A stretch of 64,000 nucleotides of DNA from Marinomonas aquimarina. Its GTDB lineage: Bacteria; Pseudomonadota; Gammaproteobacteria; Pseudomonadales; Marinomonadaceae. A program made the position numbers and the translations under genes. The stretch spans positions 62,001 through 126,000 of the forward strand of contig NZ_FLOC01000006.1 in assembly GCF_900089755.1 (NCBI RefSeq), in the 5' to 3' direction. This document shows positions 54,150 through 63,280 of this stretch, piece by piece. Below the pieces are notes generated by a model. That model saw only the letters and a list, made by a program, of their open reading frames with translations. It had not been told where the DNA came from and did no database searches. Position 1 is the first letter of the stretch; every line of letters starts with the position of its first letter.

Positions 54150-55562
54150 GTGGATAGCTACTATAGAGAAAAGGTTTCCTTTGATGCGAAACTTTTAGAT
54201 TTGTCAGGCAGGGAGGTCCTTGTCGACTGTAACCTTAGGCTTCCAGCTATATGGGGTGAAAAGGTTGAGATCAATATTGGAATACCTCACTCGGAGATGC
54301 CAATTAACGTTTTCGAGAACCCATGCCAGCTTTCTAGTTTGCAAGATGCACCGAATTATCGAGTTGAAATGGGAGAGGTGTGCTATAGGAAAATAACCAC
54401 TGGGCTCCATCAGGCTAGAAAATTTGGCTTATCTCCTATTATTCTTACGCATGTTGCTCACTTGAAGATTGTTGATCAATGTCCAAATGGTGAAAGCAAA
54501 TTTTATATATGCATCACCCCGAATGATTACCTTTCTGATAATACCTCATTAGATTCTTCTCAGATGCTTGAAGAACTAACATCCTTTCATTGTTCGACTC
54601 TTGGCGAAATTAAGTTACAGAGGTATTGGGTAAAGTCACGAGTCAGTTCTTCAAATGACTATGCCTTGAAGTCTGGATATTGGCTGGAAGTATCTGCCGA
54701 TATGCACAAATACGAAGCAAATCAAATTTTACAGATGATCTCTCCTATTTTAGATATTCTCTCGATTATTTTCAGGCAACGGGTTTCTGTAGTGGGGTGG
54801 CAGTCATTGCAGTCTGGAGTAAGAACAAGGTATTGGATTTATCCCATTGAGCCTTCTGAAACTCATTATGCAGGTCTTGAGCCTAAAAAGTATGTCGCTT
54901 CAATCAATGATCTTTCAGAAGTAGTTAATAAGGCAATCCATACGCATAAACTATTGCAGGGTAGAGGGCGGCAGTGGCTATTTTTCTTAAGCTATGGCTT
55001 GAGTCCTGCAATTCAGTTACAGGATGCAGAGAGATTTATGTCGTTATTTAGAACCTTAGAGAAGATTTCAAGTGAATCGTATGAGCCAAAGGCCCCAACT
55101 GATGCTAATAAAGTCGCAGCTGAAATGCTTCAAGATCTTGCGGACTCAATGGAAGAAATGGGATTAGATACATCTTCACGGATGAAAGGTTTCGCTAAAA
55201 TGCTTACTAATGGTGATTCACCTTTAGCAGATAAAATAATCAATTTTCTGAATGCACATAGTGTTAGTTTTAAAGACCTATGGGATATCGAAGGCAAAAA
55301 GAAAGGATTAATAGGTATTAGAAACAAGTTAGCTCATGGTGGTGCTCACTACATAAATCACCAGAGCCTAGCTGTGGCCACTTTTCATTTGTCTGTATTG
55401 GCAGAAAGGGTCGCATGTACATTGTTAGAAATACCTTGGAAAGAGTCTCACAGGAGAGAAATGAGAGATGAATGGCTTGATCCAAGTTATGTCCAAGTTC
55501 TTCAAAATGAAGTACTTAAAGTAAAAAATGTATATGAGGAAAAGCATGGAACTGCCAAATAG
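54150..55562 (+). CDS. HEPN-motif protein, Apea-like; candidate defence gene
   Basis: A 470-residue soluble protein in visibly AT-richer DNA than its flanks. The C-terminal third contains IRNKLAHGG with Arg391, Asn392 and His396, the Rx4H active motif of HEPN ribonucleases, and resembles the Apea-like HEPN family. The preceding 270 residues are beta-rich with no motif I recognise and could sense a target. Apea-type HEPN proteins include single-gene anti-phage abortive systems, and the isolated, repeat-flanked, compositionally distinct setting fits acquisition. The start is GTG at 54150. Function is inferred; some HEPN relatives are not defence genes. Confidence 0.72.
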   Translation: MDSYYREKVSFDAKLLDLSGREVLVDCNLRLPAIWGEKVEINIGIPHSEMPINVFENPCQLSSLQDAPNYRVEMGEVCYRKITTGLHQARKFGLSPIILTHVAHLKIVDQCPNGESKFYICITPNDYLSDNTSLDSSQMLEELTSFHCSTLGEIKLQRYWVKSRVSSSNDYALKSGYWLEVSADMHKYEANQILQMISPILDILSIIFRQRVSVVGWQSLQSGVRTRYWIYPIEPSETHYAGLEPKKYVASINDLSEVVNKAIHTHKLLQGRGRQWLFFLSYGLSPAIQLQDAERFMSLFRTLEKISSESYEPKAPTDANKVAAEMLQDLADSMEEMGLDTSSRMKGFAKMLTNGDSPLADKIINFLNAHSVSFKDLWDIEGKKKGLIGIRNKLAHGGAHYINHQSLAVATFHLSVLAERVACTLLEIPWKESHRREMRDEWLDPSYVQVLQNEVLKVKNVYEEKHGTAK

Positions 55563-55867
55563 AGCAGTGCAAAGGCAGCTCAGCTTTAAGTAAGGGCTGA
55601 TACATATCCTTCCCGATAAAATCGGGCCGTACGCAGCCCAACCCCCATCACTAAGCTCCCTATCTCAACCCCTCCCTAACCCTTGCTAAGGGGAGGGAAC
55701 ACGAATTTCCTCAGATATGCCGCGATCTGGCACCAGCCATGACACGCTGTCGCTTTTGTAAGATTAATGCTCAGTTATTTGAAATTCTTTACCTAGTGTC
55801 AAGTATCCCTAAATCTCGAACAGGGGTAGCATGCTTGGTTATTGTTAGATAACTATAGGAAGATTCG
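55563..55867. other. Gene-free gap with two hairpins
   Basis: No gene seen. CCCGAT-AAA-ATCGGG (55612-55626) and CCCCTCCC with GGGGAGGG (55669-55697) form hairpins. The second resembles CCCTCCCTAACCC-type intergenic repeats common in proteobacteria. The final 80 bases form the opgG promoter region. Confidence 0.5.
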
Positions 55868-57520
55868 ATGCGTATTAGCCTGCCGTACCCACAAGCGGAA
55901 TCTCGGGGCTTGCGAGCGTTGCTAAAGAGTAGCATGCGTCTGATGAGTAAAGCCGTTTTGATGGTCAGTGCTTTGGCCAGTGTCACCGCTTGTGCGGTGT
56001 CCCAGCCAACGGTCAATCCCGCTAAGGGCGAGGCGTTTAGTTACGCTTGGTTGAAAGGCCATGCCCGTAATTTGGCGGAGAAGCCATTTGTCAGTGCAAA
56101 GGGCGATGTGCCGGATGTGCTGTCAAACTTGGATTGGGATGAGTATCAGCAGCTGCATTTTAAACGCGAGCAGAGTTTGTGGCAGAAGGCGGATACCGCT
56201 TACCGTGCGACTTTCTTTCACCTAGGCCAAGGTTTTATCACGCCAGTACATATCAATGTGGTGGAAGACGGTAAGTCGACACCGGTGGATTATTCATCGA
56301 AGATGTTTGATTACGGTGATTCCCATGTCAATGGTAAGGCACTACCACAGGATTTGGGTTTTGCGGGTTTCCGTATGCAGTTCGCGACCGATTGGGAGCG
56401 TGATATTGTGGCGTTCTTGGGGGCGAGTTATTTCCGCGCTGTCGGCGCAGAGATGCAATACGGTCTATCGGCCCGTGGTCTAGCCATTGATACGGCGATG
56501 AATAAGCCGGAAGAATTCCCGGTGTTCACCAATTTCTGGTTTGAGAAGCCAAAACCGAACTCAGAGGAAGTGACTATCTACGCGCTACTGGACTCGGAAA
56601 GTATTACCGGTGCGTACCGCTTTGATGTAAAAGCGGGCGAGCCGCTCACCATGCGTGTCGATGCGGCCCTGTATCCACGTAAGGAAATTGAGCGCTTGGG
56701 TGTGGCACCGCTGACCAGTATGTACATGATTGGTGAGAACGACCGTCGTACCAACTATGACTGGCGGCCAGAGATCCATGACTCCGATGGTTTGGAAATG
56801 CTAACCGGTAATGGCGAGTGGCTCTGGCGTCCATTAGGTAACCCTGAGCAGCTGCGTTTCAATGCTTACATGGATAACAATCCAAAAGGCTTTGGTTTGA
56901 TGCAGCGTGACCGTAACTTTGATCATTACCTAGATGACGGTGTGTTCTATGAAAAACGTCCACATCTTTGGATTGAGCCAATCGGTAACTGGGGTGAAGG
57001 TTCGGTGCAGCTGGTGGAAATTCCAACCCTAGACGAAACTTTCGATAACATTGTCGCGTTCTGGAACCCTGCGCAAGCAATCGTGCCAGGCCAAGAGTTG
57101 TTGTACAGCTACAACATGTACTGGGGCAGTGAAGCACCAGTGCAATCAGGTAAAGCGACGGTGCAAAGCACTTACACTGGTATCGGTGGTGTTGTCGGCA
57201 AAAAGCGTGACTACTACAGCAAGCGTTTTGCCATCGACTTTGAAGGCGATATTTTCCAAATGTTGGGGCATAGCACCAAAGTAGAGCCAGTGATCGAGGC
57301 GTCCCGTGGTCGAGTGGAAATCACTTCAGCCCGTCCGCAGCATCATATTGCTGGTTACCGTGCCATGTTTGATTTGGTGCCAGACGAGTCCGTTGAGCCG
57401 ATTAATATTAAGGTGCATCTGGAAGCCAATGGTCAGCCGATTTCGGAGAGCTGGGTGTATCAGTGGAATCCACCAGCCCCTGAAGATCGTGAACTGCATA
57501 ATGCAGGTCATTTGAAATAA
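55868..57520 (+). CDS. opgG: Periplasmic glucan biosynthesis protein (OpgG/MdoG)
   Basis: A 550-residue exported protein for osmoregulated periplasmic glucan synthesis. A long positively charged N-terminus and hydrophobic stretch (VLMVSALASVTAC) suggest a signal peptide; VTAC could be a lipobox. The mature part has the MdoG pattern: EAFSYAWLKGHARNLAEKPF, FHLGQGFITPVHINVVEDG, then WRPLGNPEQLRFNAY. AGGAAG precedes the ATG. The glucosyltransferase gene opgH does not follow, although the two are normally adjacent; a terminator and an unrelated gene come next. OpgD is the alternative assignment. Confidence 0.9.
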   Translation: MRISLPYPQAESRGLRALLKSSMRLMSKAVLMVSALASVTACAVSQPTVNPAKGEAFSYAWLKGHARNLAEKPFVSAKGDVPDVLSNLDWDEYQQLHFKREQSLWQKADTAYRATFFHLGQGFITPVHINVVEDGKSTPVDYSSKMFDYGDSHVNGKALPQDLGFAGFRMQFATDWERDIVAFLGASYFRAVGAEMQYGLSARGLAIDTAMNKPEEFPVFTNFWFEKPKPNSEEVTIYALLDSESITGAYRFDVKAGEPLTMRVDAALYPRKEIERLGVAPLTSMYMIGENDRRTNYDWRPEIHDSDGLEMLTGNGEWLWRPLGNPEQLRFNAYMDNNPKGFGLMQRDRNFDHYLDDGVFYEKRPHLWIEPIGNWGEGSVQLVEIPTLDETFDNIVAFWNPAQAIVPGQELLYSYNMYWGSEAPVQSGKATVQSTYTGIGGVVGKKRDYYSKRFAIDFEGDIFQMLGHSTKVEPVIEASRGRVEITSARPQHHIAGYRAMFDLVPDESVEPINIKVHLEANGQPISESWVYQWNPPAPEDRELHNAGHLK

Positions 57521-57540
57521 GCCGCTCGGCTAACCATAAA

Positions 57541-57567
57541 AGCGCTCCTAACTAGGGGCGTTTTTTG
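57541..57567 (+). terminator. Terminator after opgG
   Basis: AGCGCTCCTA and TAGGGGCGTT form a stem (one G-T pair) around AC, followed by six T, 20 bases after the opgG stop. Confidence 0.8.
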
Positions 57568-57568
57568 T

Positions 57569-58009
57569 TTATAGGGTGGTTGGGTGATAGGCCATGGCGA
57601 CCAGCTCGGGCTGTTTGACGCGATAGCGGCGTAAACGCCCTTGGATATCATCTGGCAAGCTGTGCTCCTCCTCCACTAGGACAAAATCGTGCTTTTGATA
57701 GAAAGGAATTAACTCAGGCTGGTTTAAACAGAAGCAGGGCGTACGCTGAAACTCACTGGTTAAGGCCTGTAATAGACAGCTGGCATGACCCTGCTGGCGA
57801 TGCTCTGGGTGGGTGACCAATCCTGTGAGCAGCTGACAATCGCGAAACGGTTTGAGTCGCACTGCGGCGAGTATAGTGGCCCCCTGTTTGATCACCCACA
57901 GTGGCTCAGATTTGTTCGGTTTGCCGCTCGGGTAATAGGCTTGGTAAAACTTTTTGACTAAAGGAAACCACAGGGCTTCGACTTGGGTGATGGTCGCTGA
58001 AGGGCTCAA
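57569..58009 (-). CDS. GNAT-family acetyltransferase
   Basis: A 146-residue single-domain GNAT. The acetyl-CoA-binding motif A is LVTHPEHRQQGHASCLLQAL (HRQQGHA in the R/QxxGxA position). Acceptor unknown. It is convergent with opgG, sharing the terminator region. Confidence 0.85.
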   Translation of the reverse strand: MSPSATITQVEALWFPLVKKFYQAYYPSGKPNKSEPLWVIKQGATILAAVRLKPFRDCQLLTGLVTHPEHRQQGHASCLLQALTSEFQRTPCFCLNQPELIPFYQKHDFVLVEEEHSLPDDIQGRLRRYRVKQPELVAMAYHPTTL

Positions 58010-58088
58010 TTTCCTGCCTAGATGCTAGTGATTTATGTGATATCCGCTATGATAAGCGTTTTGCACCATAGCTCAACGGGAATAACGA

Positions 58089-59267
58089 ATGCGCTTACCA
58101 CGTCTGCTGATCAGTCTGCTTGTATTGGGTGGCTCTTGCTGGTTGCATGCTAGCAGCTTGGTCCAGGGTGTCACTGAGCCGTTTGATGACTATCGTGAGC
58201 GTCTGCGACTGCACTTCTTAGAACGGAAAGCCTGGGTTGACCCAAGTGCACAGGGTGTGGAAGTCGAGGCTGTGCTGCCGTTTGAGCATCGTCCACAGGA
58301 ACACTGTCGCAGCGACGAGCGTGTCGGTGTGTTGATGTTTCATGGCCTGTCCGACTCGCCGTTTTCGCTACGAGATCCGGCGCGCGCCATTGCTGAGCAG
58401 TGTTTGCATACGCGGGTGATGCTGTTGCCGGGGCATGGCAGCAAGGCTGAAGATCTATTAAGCGTCAGCCGAGAGGATTGGCGCCTAGCAGTCAGCAACG
58501 CCGTAGAGCAGTTTTCAGGGGAAGTGGATACCCTCTATTTGGCGGGCTTCTCGACGGGTGGCGCGCTGGTGACCGAATACGCTTGGCAGTACCCAGACGA
58601 CATACAGGGGGTAGTGCTGTTTTCACCGTTATTTAAGATTAACAGCCGTATCGATTGGCTGGCACCGATCTTAGCGCCCTTTATCGATTGGCTGGATCAT
58701 CATCCGAGCGATGACTACGCCAAGTACGCGTCCATTCCGGTGCCAGCGATTGCGCAAGCTTATAAGTTGGCCAAGGAAGTGAAGCAGACCGTGTTGGCCA
58801 CGCCAGCTCAAGCGCCCGTGTTTTTAGCGTTGTCAGAAGAGGATGCGACGGTTGACTCCAGTGTCACCTTAGAGGTGTTTGAGCACTCGTTAGCGCAACA
58901 CCCTGACAGTGCTATGGTGCTGTACAGTGTTAGCCAAGCTGAGCAAACCAAGGCTCAGGTGCAGATTGTTAATACGGATTTGCCAGAGCAGCGCATTTTT
59001 GGCTTGGCGCATATGGCCGTCCACGGTGCGCCGCACAACCCTTACTACGGGGCACAGGGCGAATACCGTATTTGTGCCTGGTATCTGGGTGACAGGGAGC
59101 GTTATAACGAATGTCGTTTAGCGCAGAATAATTGGTATGGTGAACGTTCAGAAGCCTTGTCAGAGCGCAGTGAGTTAGCTGCGCGTTTGTCTTGGAATCC
59201 CTATTTTGATGATTTGATGCAACGTGTCTCAGGGTTTATTGCGACGACATCTGAGTCGTCGTTTTAA
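58089..59267 (+). CDS. Exported alpha/beta hydrolase
   Basis: A 392-residue alpha/beta-hydrolase with a signal peptide (LLISLLVLGGSCWLHAS, cleaved near residue 23). The nucleophile elbow is AGFSTGGAL, the oxyanion region VLMFHGLSDSPF, and RVMLLPGHGSKAEDLL is lysophospholipase-like. The catalytic His is probably in LAHMAVHGAPHN. It likely acts on lipid or ester substrates in the periplasm. Substrate unknown. Confidence 0.88.
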   Translation: MRLPRLLISLLVLGGSCWLHASSLVQGVTEPFDDYRERLRLHFLERKAWVDPSAQGVEVEAVLPFEHRPQEHCRSDERVGVLMFHGLSDSPFSLRDPARAIAEQCLHTRVMLLPGHGSKAEDLLSVSREDWRLAVSNAVEQFSGEVDTLYLAGFSTGGALVTEYAWQYPDDIQGVVLFSPLFKINSRIDWLAPILAPFIDWLDHHPSDDYAKYASIPVPAIAQAYKLAKEVKQTVLATPAQAPVFLALSEEDATVDSSVTLEVFEHSLAQHPDSAMVLYSVSQAEQTKAQVQIVNTDLPEQRIFGLAHMAVHGAPHNPYYGAQGEYRICAWYLGDRERYNECRLAQNNWYGERSEALSERSELAARLSWNPYFDDLMQRVSGFIATTSESSF

Positions 59268-59324
59268 CATCGTTAACGGGTTTGAGTTGCAACAAGCCTC
59301 TGGAATGAAAATGGTGAGGGCCCT

Positions 59325-60281
59325 ATGAGAGAAGTATTGAGCTTGCTGAGTGATAGTAAGTTTCATTCTGGTGAAGAGCTAGGGGAGGCGCTAGGGGTAA
59401 CCCGAGCGGCTGTTTGGAAGCGATTGAAGAAGCTTGAAACCGTAGGGATTACCGTGCATTCCGTAAAAGGGCGTGGTTACCGTATACCGGAACGCCTGAT
59501 CCTGCTGGAAGAAGGGCGCTTACGTGCCGCGGGTGTGGCGTCTGAGATCGCCATCGACATCCCGTTTGATACGCCGTCGACCAATGATGTGCTAAAGCAA
59601 AAAATTGCCTTAGGCGCGCGCTTGCCCGCCTTAGTGGTGACGGAGCATCAGACCCAAGGTAAAGGCCGCCGTGGCCGTATTTGGGAAAGTGGTGTGGCGA
59701 AGAACATTACCATGTCGTTTGCGTGGAAGTTTGAGCAGGGCCCGAGTGTGGTCGAAGGGCTTAGTCTCGCGGTCGGTGTGGTGATCGCCCAAGTCTTGCG
59801 TAACCTTGGGGTGCCTAATCCAGGCTTAAAATGGCCCAATGATATCTTGATTGATGGTCAGAAAATCTGTGGTATTTTGCTGGAAATGATCGCCGATCAG
59901 GACGTTTGTCGTGTGGTGATTGGCATTGGTCTAAATGTTGAATCGACGCCAGAACAGCAGGCGCGAGTGGATCAGCCGTGGACGGATTTGACCTCAAGAC
60001 TGTCTTTTACCCCAGATCGCAATGAGATCATTGCGCAAATTACCCAGGGCTTGGTCGAAGTGTGTGAAGTGTTCGAACAGGGTAATGGCTTGGCCCATTA
60101 TCATGCCCAATGGCAAGCGTTTGATATGCTCTACAATCAACCAGTAATGGTGTTCAGTGGTAACCGCCAGCAGACGGGGATCGCACGTGGTGTTGATACC
60201 AGTGGTGCGTTAAAGCTGGAAACCAACGATGGCATGGAACTGTTACATGGAGGCGAAATCAGTGTGCGCAAACAAGCCTAG
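59325..60281 (+). CDS. birA: Bifunctional biotin-protein ligase and biotin operon repressor
   Basis: A 318-residue BirA: an N-terminal winged helix (LGVTRAAVWKRLKKLE, about 25-40), a central ligase with the biotinyl-AMP loop KGRRGRIWES (about 110-119) and LKWPNDILIDGQKICGIL, then a C-terminal SH3-like cap. It attaches biotin to carboxylases and represses biotin genes. Its end overlaps the coaX start by 20 bases. Confidence 0.96.
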   Translation: MREVLSLLSDSKFHSGEELGEALGVTRAAVWKRLKKLETVGITVHSVKGRGYRIPERLILLEEGRLRAAGVASEIAIDIPFDTPSTNDVLKQKIALGARLPALVVTEHQTQGKGRRGRIWESGVAKNITMSFAWKFEQGPSVVEGLSLAVGVVIAQVLRNLGVPNPGLKWPNDILIDGQKICGILLEMIADQDVCRVVIGIGLNVESTPEQQARVDQPWTDLTSRLSFTPDRNEIIAQITQGLVEVCEVFEQGNGLAHYHAQWQAFDMLYNQPVMVFSGNRQQTGIARGVDTSGALKLETNDGMELLHGGEISVRKQA

Positions 60282-61008
60282 CACGCTGGTGATTGATGCG
60301 GGCAATACGCGTATCAAGTGGACCTTGTTTCAGGGACGCGAGATCCTTGATAAATGGGCGCAAGATACGCTGGATGTGCCGCGCTGCGGGGCGCCAAGCC
60401 AGATAGTCTTCGCCAGTGTACGATCTGCTGCCGAAGACGAAAGCTTGATGGCCGAGATTCGCGCGACCTTGCCCAATACGCCATTGACCGTGGTGCACTC
60501 AGAACGCCAAGCTTGCGGTGTGCAAAATTCCTATGCTGAACCCCATCGACTGGGGGTAGATCGTTGGCTGGGCGCGATTGCTGCGTACAAAGAATACGGC
60601 GGTCCTGTGGTGATCATTGATGCCGGGACTGCGATCAAAGCTGATTTTGTTGATCAGTCTGGGGTGCACCTAGGCGGCTATATCGTGCCAGGCTTGGATC
60701 TTATGGTCAGCAGCTTGATTGATAAAACCGCTAAAATCCGCTACCAGGAAAGTGAGCAGTCGTTAGGCAGTGATGGTATACCGCACAGTACGGCGGATGC
60801 GGTGCAGCAGGGCTGCCTAGAAATGGCGCTGGGGTTTGTGCAGCGTTTGCATGAGCGGCACTGTGATGCGCGCTGGATTGCGACCGGTGGCTCGAGTCAA
60901 AAGTTAATGGCCGCCCTGGCGATTGATTGTGAGCTGGATGTGCATCTGGTCGCCAAAGGCGCGAAATATGTATTGGAAGAAGCCTTGGAAGGGTGGGAAG
61001 TAGAATGA
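60262..61008 (+). CDS. coaX: Type III pantothenate kinase
   Basis: A 248-residue ASKHA-fold kinase, first step of CoA synthesis. VIDAGNTRIKWTLF is the N-terminal phosphate loop, PHRLGVDRWLGAIAAY and VIIDAGTAIKADFVD are catalytic, GGYIVPGL and TGGSSQ complete the site. I chose the GTG at 60262, with GGAGG 9 bases before, overlapping birA; an ATG at 60229 lacks a ribosome site and adds non-family residues. Type III enzymes use potassium and are not inhibited by CoA. Confidence 0.95.
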   Translation: MCANKPSTLVIDAGNTRIKWTLFQGREILDKWAQDTLDVPRCGAPSQIVFASVRSAAEDESLMAEIRATLPNTPLTVVHSERQACGVQNSYAEPHRLGVDRWLGAIAAYKEYGGPVVIIDAGTAIKADFVDQSGVHLGGYIVPGLDLMVSSLIDKTAKIRYQESEQSLGSDGIPHSTADAVQQGCLEMALGFVQRLHERHCDARWIATGGSSQKLMAALAIDCELDVHLVAKGAKYVLEEALEGWEVE

Positions 61009-61760
61009 AGTGGGTCTTTTTGCTGCTGGTGTTAGCCAATGCCGGATTTGTGGCTTGGCAGGGATTCTCTGCCGTCGATGCGGGAGCGCAACAGGCGCCC
61101 GTTTACGCGCCGCCTGTCAGTGAGCGTATCTATTTAATTGGGGAAGCACGGCCGGAGGGGGATTTGTTGGCGCAGAGCCTGCCTGAGGCGACGCTTGAGC
61201 CGGAACCTGAGTCTGAGCCGGTAGAAGAGGTGCTCTCTGAGCTTAATCAAGCTGTGGCCAATGCGGTGCAGCAGAATGCTGCCGAGCAGGATCGCCGTGA
61301 AAATTTGTTGTGTCCTGTGCTGGAGCTGGAACGCGACGCAGACCGTCGTACCGTGTCGGACGCTTTGCGCAACAATAATTTAGCTTTCAGCCAAAATGAA
61401 ATCACCGGTAAACGTGATAAATATTGGCTCTATATCGCTGCTCCAGCGACCACGGCACAAGCACAAGACATCGTTGCTGAGCTGAAGTTGAAACGCATCG
61501 ATAGTTATGTGATTGCTCGCGGCGAGATGAAGAACCGCATTTCCTTAGGTTTGTTTTCTTCGCAAGAGCGTGCGCAACAAGCGCAAACAATGATTGCCCA
61601 GCGTTCTGGCAAGCGTGTCAGCATCTATGAGCATGAGCGTACGGTGAAGTTGTATGAGCTGCTTTTAGATCAACCCATTAGCGAGAATGCTTGGGCGCAA
61701 TTCCTGCAACAACTGGATTTATCCAAGCTGTTAATAAAAATAGAAAAAAATCCTTGCTAG
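61005..61760 (+). CDS. SPOR-domain membrane protein
   Basis: A 251-residue protein with an N-terminal membrane anchor (WVFLLLVLANAGFVAW), a Glu/Pro-rich spacer (EPEPESEPVEEV), and a C-terminal SPOR-type peptidoglycan-binding domain (about 135-215, KDKYWLYIAAPATTAQAQDI and LGLFSSQERAQQA). SPOR domains bind denuded glycan at the septum. The start overlaps the coaX stop by 4 bases, a common birA-coaX-SPOR arrangement in this group. Confidence 0.88.
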   Translation: MKWVFLLLVLANAGFVAWQGFSAVDAGAQQAPVYAPPVSERIYLIGEARPEGDLLAQSLPEATLEPEPESEPVEEVLSELNQAVANAVQQNAAEQDRRENLLCPVLELERDADRRTVSDALRNNNLAFSQNEITGKRDKYWLYIAAPATTAQAQDIVAELKLKRIDSYVIARGEMKNRISLGLFSSQERAQQAQTMIAQRSGKRVSIYEHERTVKLYELLLDQPISENAWAQFLQQLDLSKLLIKIEKNPC

Positions 61761-61836
61761 TGCTTGCAATTGAAAAACTGATTCATATAATGGGCTGCAC
61801 CTTTTGGGGCGTTGTGAGCAATGCTTTAAAAATCGT

Positions 61837-61920
<84 letters not shown>

Positions 61921-61923
61921 TTT

Positions 61924-61998
61924 GCGGGCATGGTATAGTGGCTATTACCTCAGCCTTCCAAGCTGAAGAGGCGGGTTCGATTCCCGCTGCCCGCTCCA
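61924..61998 (+). tRNA. tRNA-Gly(TCC)
   Basis: GCGGGCA pairs with TGCCCGC; the anticodon TCC is at 61957-61959; T loop GGTTCGATTCC; discriminator T and encoded CCA. It begins 3 bases after tRNA-Tyr. Confidence 0.97.
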
Positions 61999-62008
61999 AT
62001 GTTTTTCT

Positions 62009-62084
62009 GCTCATGTAGCTCAGTTGGTAGAGCACACCCTTGGTAAGGGTGAGGTCGGCAGTTCAAATCTGCTCATGAGCTCCA
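62009..62084 (+). tRNA. tRNA-Thr(GGT)
   Basis: GCTCATG pairs with CATGAGC; D arm TAGCTCAGTTGG; anticodon GGT at 62042-62044; T loop AGTTCAAATCT; encoded CCA. Third in the tRNA cluster, where tufB usually follows. Confidence 0.97.
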
Positions 62085-62203
62085 GCATTTCTCAATGCTA
62101 AAGCAAGCGAAATCCAACCGCTTAGTTTTTTGTCTGAATTTTGGGCAAATACCACTTGCTAAATTTTAAACAAGTCGGTATCATCCTCCGCCCATACGAA
62201 TGT
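62085..62203. other. Gap between tRNA-Thr and tRNA-Trp; no tufB
   Basis: A 119-base AT-rich gap with no gene. TAGTTTTTT near 62127 is weakly terminator-like and TTGCTA/TATCAT near 62157-62182 could be a promoter for tRNA-Trp and secE. In many gammaproteobacteria tufB lies exactly here. Confidence 0.6.
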
Positions 62204-62279
62204 AGGCCAGTAGTTCAGCTGGTAGAGCGTCGGTCTCCAAAACCGAATGTCGGGGGTTCGAATCCCTCCTGGCCTGCCA
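62204..62279 (+). tRNA. tRNA-Trp(CCA)
   Basis: AGGCCAG pairs with CTGGCCT; D arm TAGTTCAGCTGG; anticodon CCA at 62237-62239; T loop GGTTCGAATCC; encoded CCA follows discriminator G. It lies 40 bases upstream of secE, the usual place. Confidence 0.97.
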
Positions 62280-62319
62280 TCTTTCGTATCCAATTTCTTA
62301 GCTAGGGATCACCTGAAGT

Positions 62320-62688
62320 ATGAGTTCGAGTGCTGAAACTCAAGAGTCTCGCGGAGACGTTTTTAAGTGGGCGGTTGTAGTCCTTCTTATTGCTGTGGCT
62401 GTAGTCGGAAACAACTATTTTTCTGCTGAGTCATTGCTGTATCGCTTGATTGCTGTTTTGGTTCTGGCTGGTATTGCTGGCTTCGTTGCGCTGAATACGG
62501 CTAAAGGGCGTTCTTTTGCGAAATTAGCAAAAGAGGCGAAAACCGAAATTCGTCGTGTTGTATGGCCAACGAGACAGGAAACGGTTCAAACAACGTTGAT
62601 CGTTTTGGCGGTTGTTATTTTTATGTCTCTCGTACTGTGGGGAGTAGATTCACTCCTTGGTTGGATCGTTTCCGCAGTAATAGGTTAG
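62320..62688 (+). CDS. secE: Preprotein translocase subunit SecE
   Basis: A 122-residue three-helix SecE of the E. coli type. The conserved cytoplasmic hinge is KEAKTEIRRVVWPTRQETVQT, followed by the essential third helix (VLAVVIFMSLVLWGVDSLLGW). It stabilises SecY in the translocon. It is followed 9 bases later by nusG. Confidence 0.97.
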   Translation: MSSSAETQESRGDVFKWAVVVLLIAVAVVGNNYFSAESLLYRLIAVLVLAGIAGFVALNTAKGRSFAKLAKEAKTEIRRVVWPTRQETVQTTLIVLAVVIFMSLVLWGVDSLLGWIVSAVIG

Positions 62689-62697
62689 GAGTTGCTC

Positions 62698-63231
62698 GTG
62701 GCGAAACGATGGTATGTGGTACAAGCGTACTCAGGTTATGAAAAGCACGTGATGCGCTCGCTGAAAGAGCGAGTGGGCATTATGGGCATGGAAGATTATT
62801 TTGGCGATATCCTAGTTCCGACTGAGGAAGTGGTTGAGATTCGCGATGGCAAGAAGCGCAAGAGTGAGCGTAAATTCTACCCTGGCTATGTATTAGTTCA
62901 GATGGATATGAATGACGACTCTTGGCACCTTGTTAAAGGTACAGCGCGTGTGCTTGGCTTCATTGGCGGCACAGCGGACAAGCCATCACCGATCACGGAC
63001 CGTGAAGCAGATGCGATTCTGCAACGTGTTAATGATGGTGTGGATAAGCCTCGTCCTAAGACGTTGTTTGAAGTGGGTGAAGTGGTTCGTGTTAACGAAG
63101 GTCCATTCGCTGACTTTAACGGTGTTGTGGAAGAGGTGGATTACGATAAAAGCCGAATCAAGGTGGCAGTGCTTATTTTTGGGCGCTCTACGCCGGTTGA
63201 TTTGGAATTTAGTCAGGTTGAGAAGACCTGA
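62698..63231 (+). CDS. nusG: Transcription antitermination factor NusG
   Basis: A 177-residue NusG: NGN domain opening [17 protein letters not shown], the [10 protein letters not shown] and WHLVKGT segments that contact RNA polymerase, and the C-terminal KOW domain [21 protein letters not shown] chose the GTG at 62698 (AGGAG upstream), the conserved family start; an upstream TTG in frame adds two residues. Confidence 0.97.
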   Translation: MAKRWYVVQAYSGYEKHVMRSLKERVGIMGMEDYFGDILVPTEEVVEIRDGKKRKSERKFYPGYVLVQMDMNDDSWHLVKGTARVLGFIGGTADKPSPITDREADAILQRVNDGVDKPRPKTLFEVGEVVRVNEGPFADFNGVVEEVDYDKSRIKVAVLIFGRSTPVDLEFSQVEKT

Positions 63232-63280
63232 TTGTAATTAAACGGGTAGCCTTCGGGCGCTGACCCATCTGGAGTAAAAA

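Noticed and set aside
60229-60261. ATG at 60229 as the coaX start
   Set aside because: No ribosome site, adds residues outside the family, and the GTG at 60262 has GGAGG at good spacing.
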